Assembly (NCBI RefSeq): GCF_008086595.1
Contig: NZ_RXYA01000012.1
Location: 96,494 to 160,493, forward strand
DNA: 64,000 nt
Reading direction: 5' to 3'
Origin: Acetobacterium paludosum
GTDB taxonomy: Bacteria; Bacillota; Clostridia; Eubacteriales; Eubacteriaceae
How positions within the stretch are numbered: position 1 is the first letter of the stretch; the number at the start of each line of letters is the position of its first letter. Of this stretch, positions 61,904 to 64,000 are shown in pieces. The translations under genes and the position numbers were made by a program. The notes beneath the pieces were generated by a model. It saw only the letters and a program-made list of their open reading frames with translations, had not been told where the DNA came from and made no database searches.

Positions 61904-62623
61904 ATGAATCAGTACAAAAAACCATTAATTGGGGTTTTACCTCTATATGACAGCAACAAGAAATGTATCTGGATGTACCCCGGTTATACCGATGGAATTA
62001 CAACAGCAGGAGGCATACCGGTGATCTTGTCACTGTTAAAAACGCAGGATGACATTGAAGAAATCGCTGATCGATTAGACGGATTTCTTTTTAGCGGTGG
62101 CAAGGATATTGATCCGCAATATTACGGAGAACCAGTATTGGAATATTGTAATGAAATAAACCCTCCGTTGGATAGCCTAGAAATGAAGTTGCTGAATGCA
62201 GTTATTGCAAAAAACAAACCCATATTTGGAATCTGTCGAGGACTGCAATTAATAAATGTTTTTTTTGGTGGGAGTCTTTATCAAGACATTAATATCCAAA
62301 TGGACCGCGAGCAACCAATCCTTCATGAACAAGAAAATAATTTTGAGTATCCGGTTCATGATATAAGCATTCTAAAAAACACCCGACTGAACGATATTAT
62401 CTGTGCTGAAAGAATTCGGGTTAATAGTATGCATCACCAGGGCATTTCAATTTTATCACCTCGAGTACTTGCAACAGCTTATAGTGATGATGGACTGATA
62501 GAAGCCATTGAGATACCGGAGATAGATTTTGGAATTGCAGTGCAATGGCATCCCGAGTTTCTTTGGCGTGAAGATGAAAATACTTTGAATCTATTTAAAG
62601 CCTTCATTGATGCTTCACGGTAA
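61904..62623 (+). CDS. Gamma-glutamyl-gamma-aminobutyrate hydrolase family (peptidase C26)
   Basis: A 239-residue class I glutamine amidotransferase-like hydrolase. The catalytic triad is C111 in GICRGLQ, H216 and E218 in QWHPE; SGGKDIDP near 64-71 forms the oxyanion region. PuuD-like enzymes of this family hydrolyse gamma-glutamyl amides. ATG 61904 is preceded by GGAAGGAAATAGA; upstream codons to 61856 are rejected. No puu genes are adjacent. Confidence 0.92.
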   Translation: MNQYKKPLIGVLPLYDSNKKCIWMYPGYTDGITTAGGIPVILSLLKTQDDIEEIADRLDGFLFSGGKDIDPQYYGEPVLEYCNEINPPLDSLEMKLLNAVIAKNKPIFGICRGLQLINVFFGGSLYQDINIQMDREQPILHEQENNFEYPVHDISILKNTRLNDIICAERIRVNSMHHQGISILSPRVLATAYSDDGLIEAIEIPEIDFGIAVQWHPEFLWREDENTLNLFKAFIDASR

Positions 62624-62733
62624 AAAAATTAGTTCGGCAGCACTCTGATATTTTAATCCTATTAACAAAAAATATGAAATCATTTAAAAATAATTGCTTG
62701 TAGTTATAATTTATGTGAACAATTATTATATAT

Positions 62734-62763
62734 TTGTAAACAAAAGATGATTAATGTTATAAT
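62734..62763 (+). promoter_or_regulatory. Promoter of the YjdF-like gene
   Basis: TTGTAA (62734-62739) and TATAAT (62758-62763) at 18 bases, with TG three bases upstream of the -10. Confidence 0.6.
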
Positions 62764-62797
62764 GCAATAAATATATTAGAAATGAAAGTGATGTTTA

Positions 62798-63655
62798 ATG
62801 AATAATAAGGAAAATAATAAAACAAGTTGGATCATACAGCTTGTTAAAGATTTTAAGAAAGAAGCCAGAGAGAATAAAATTAAGACCTTTGTTTATATTT
62901 CATTGAGGATTTTCGTAGTGATTGTCCTTATTGCCGAGGCTTATGATAACAATTATAACAATGTTTTTCTTTGTGTTTTAACGCTCATATTGTTTATGAT
63001 TCCTTCGGTTCTAAATAAACGACTGCATATCGTGTTGCCAAATACTCTTGAGATTATTGTACTCTTATTTATTTTTGGCGCTGATATTTTAGGAGAAATC
63101 AACTCGTATTATCTTATTTTTCATCAATGGGATGACATTCTCCATATCATAAACGGCTTTCTATGTGCGGCCATTGGATTTTCCATGATTGATATTTTGA
63201 ATCGAAATGAAAAAGTGAAGTTTTCTCTTTCTCCTGTTTTTGTTGCGTTTGTTGCTTTCTGCTTTGCAATGACAGTTGGTGTAATGTGGGAGTTTTTTGA
63301 ATTTGGTATGGATATATTGTTTCATACAGATATGCAGAAAGACACGATTCTGCCGGCCATCAGTTCGGTTATTCTAAATCCTACCGGAGCAAATGTAGCG
63401 GTTACTTTGCCGATACATGATATAGTTGTGAATGGAGTAACCTGGGATTATGGCGGATACATCGACATTGGTTTGTATGATACCATGAAGGACTTGTTTG
63501 TAAATTTTATTGGAGCAGTGGTCTTTTCAGTTATCGGTTATTTTTATATTACTAAGCGAAGTAAAGGGAATTTTGTGAAAAGATTTATACCGCGACGCAA
63601 AACAGAAGATGAAATTCTGGAAGAACGTGAACACAACAAACTGCGGCATCATTAA
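62798..63655 (+). CDS. YjdF/DUF2238-like membrane protein
   Basis: A 285-residue protein with about seven membrane helices and charged ends. The segments HQWDDILHIINGFLCAAIGF and GVMWEFFEFGMD, then DTMKDLFVNFIGAVVFSVIG, resemble the DUF2238 pattern (YjdF-like), whose function is unknown; several conserved acidic and His residues lie in the membrane part. GAAAGTGATG is a weak ribosome site. Confidence 0.65.
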   Translation: MNNKENNKTSWIIQLVKDFKKEARENKIKTFVYISLRIFVVIVLIAEAYDNNYNNVFLCVLTLILFMIPSVLNKRLHIVLPNTLEIIVLLFIFGADILGEINSYYLIFHQWDDILHIINGFLCAAIGFSMIDILNRNEKVKFSLSPVFVAFVAFCFAMTVGVMWEFFEFGMDILFHTDMQKDTILPAISSVILNPTGANVAVTLPIHDIVVNGVTWDYGGYIDIGLYDTMKDLFVNFIGAVVFSVIGYFYITKRSKGNFVKRFIPRRKTEDEILEEREHNKLRHH

Positions 63656-63673
63656 AAAATAAATAAAAAAAGC

Positions 63674-63702
63674 TTTTCAAAAAAATTTCACTGTGCTATA
63701 AT
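63674..63702 (+). promoter_or_regulatory. Promoter of tRNA-Arg
   Basis: TTTTCA (63674-63679) and TGCTATAAT (-10 at 63697-63702) at 17 bases. A hairpin TCGTGGCCA...TGGCCACGA (63708-63738) lies between promoter and tRNA in the precursor. Confidence 0.65.
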
Positions 63703-63747
63703 ATAACTCGTGGCCAACGGAAGTATCCCTGGCCACGATATTATTGG

Positions 63748-63824
63748 GCGCCCGTAGCTCAGCTGGATAGAGTGTTCGGCTACGAACCGAGAGGCCGTGG
63801 GTTCGAATCCCGCCGGGCGCACCA
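63748..63824 (+). tRNA. tRNA-Arg (anticodon ACG)
   Basis: 77 bases with encoded CCA. GCGCCCG pairs with CGGGCGC, the anticodon stem-loop is TTCGG-CTACGAA-CCGAG giving ACG, and the T loop is TTCGAAT. The A34 is normally edited to inosine to read CGN codons. Confidence 0.97.
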
Positions 63825-63840
63825 TTTTTCGCATAGCAAA

Positions 63841-63874
63841 GCCATTTATAAGGAAACTTATAAATGGCTTTTTT
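63841..63874 (+). terminator. Terminator of tRNA-Arg
   Basis: GCCATTTATA (63841-63850) pairs with TATAAATGGC (63859-63868), followed by T6 and then, after AA, the intron. Confidence 0.9.
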
Positions 63875-63876
63875 AA

Positions 63877-64000
63877 GTGCGCCCGGCATGGACGCAATCT
63901 AACGGGTGAAAGTCCCGAGTACAGGTAGGTAGTGCCAAGTGCATAGCTTAAGGCAAGGGTGTCCCCGGCGACGGGGAATCTGAAGGAAGCCGGCGGCAAA
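63877..64000 (+). mobile_element. Group II intron, 5' end (continues past the window)
   Basis: The sequence starts GTGCGCCCGGCATGG and continues with CTAACGGGTGAAAGTCCCGAG and GAAGGAAGCCGGCGGC, the conserved domain I start of a bacterial group II intron. The boundary GTGCG is at 63877, two bases after the T run of the tRNA-Arg terminator, which is the insertion habit of class C introns. The reverse transcriptase gene lies outside the window. Confidence 0.88.

Noticed and set aside
63677..63999. Two minus-strand ORFs over the tRNA-Arg and intron start
   Set aside because: They are antisense translations of a tRNA gene and of intron RNA; this GGIRTHG-type peptide is a well-known spurious ORF.
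1..64000. CRISPR array or prophage
   Set aside because: No regularly spaced direct repeats, Cas-like proteins, integrase, terminase or capsid-like proteins were seen on either strand.

Overview
The window looks like the chromosome of a low-GC anaerobic Firmicute close to Acetobacterium / Eubacteriaceae (acetogens). This is an inference. It rests on the complete anaerobic benzimidazole operon (bzaA-bzaB-cobT-bzaC-bzaD-bzaE) under a cobalamin riboswitch, a second cobalamin riboswitch, a cobalt-type ECF transporter, superoxide reductase, LarE and an AT-rich Firmicute codon and promoter style (AAGGAGG ribosome sites, TATAAT and TGnTATAAT promoters). No prophage or CRISPR array is visible. Mobile-element traces are the 5' end of a group II intron at the right edge and one possible small relic.

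Layout. 1-12.9 kb holds housekeeping genes: moaA (cut by the window edge), moaC, glyA, a DUF1294 protein, tRNA-Leu, a tail-anchored Ser/Thr kinase, an orphan adenine methyltransferase resembling clostridial CamA, rarA, an M16C peptidase and a D,D-carboxypeptidase. 12.9-15.9 kb is a cbiMQO metal transporter behind an unusual leader. 16-18.9 kb holds an XpaC-like/TelA pair and a membrane protein. 18.9-21.9 kb is a cobalamin-riboswitch-controlled ECF transporter with a YkoE-type S component. 22-28.2 kb is a tight ubiD-hyuA-hyuB-ubiX-lpdD cluster. 28.2-36.5 kb is a patchwork: gene relics, EcsC, GNAT, PEBP, SRAP, and a duplicated glycerate kinase locus (one copy decayed) around a CdaR regulator. 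36.5-43.7 kb holds a PadR/membrane protein pair, a CoA-disulfide reductase with rhodanese domain, and an ABC exporter with a MerR regulator and a textbook 19-bp-spacer MerR promoter. 43.8-52.4 kb is the bza operon. 52.5-64 kb holds a PucR-type regulator, an MFS transporter, an ABC exporter, larE, a GH25 lysozyme, superoxide reductase, a Nudix hydrolase, a lipoprotein, a C26 amidotransferase, a YjdF-like membrane protein, tRNA-Arg and a group II intron start.

How the parts fit. Three loci concern corrinoids: CbiMQO should bring in cobalt (or nickel), the riboswitched ECF system should import a corrinoid-related compound, and the bza genes make the lower-ligand base that CobT activates. The most interesting undescribed candidates are the UbiD/hydantoinase-type cluster with its rod-like leader, the cbiM leader, the YkoE-type transporter placed under cobalamin control, and the CamA-like methyltransferase. 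Gene starts were chosen from ribosome-binding sites. All family assignments come from reading motifs, not from database searches.
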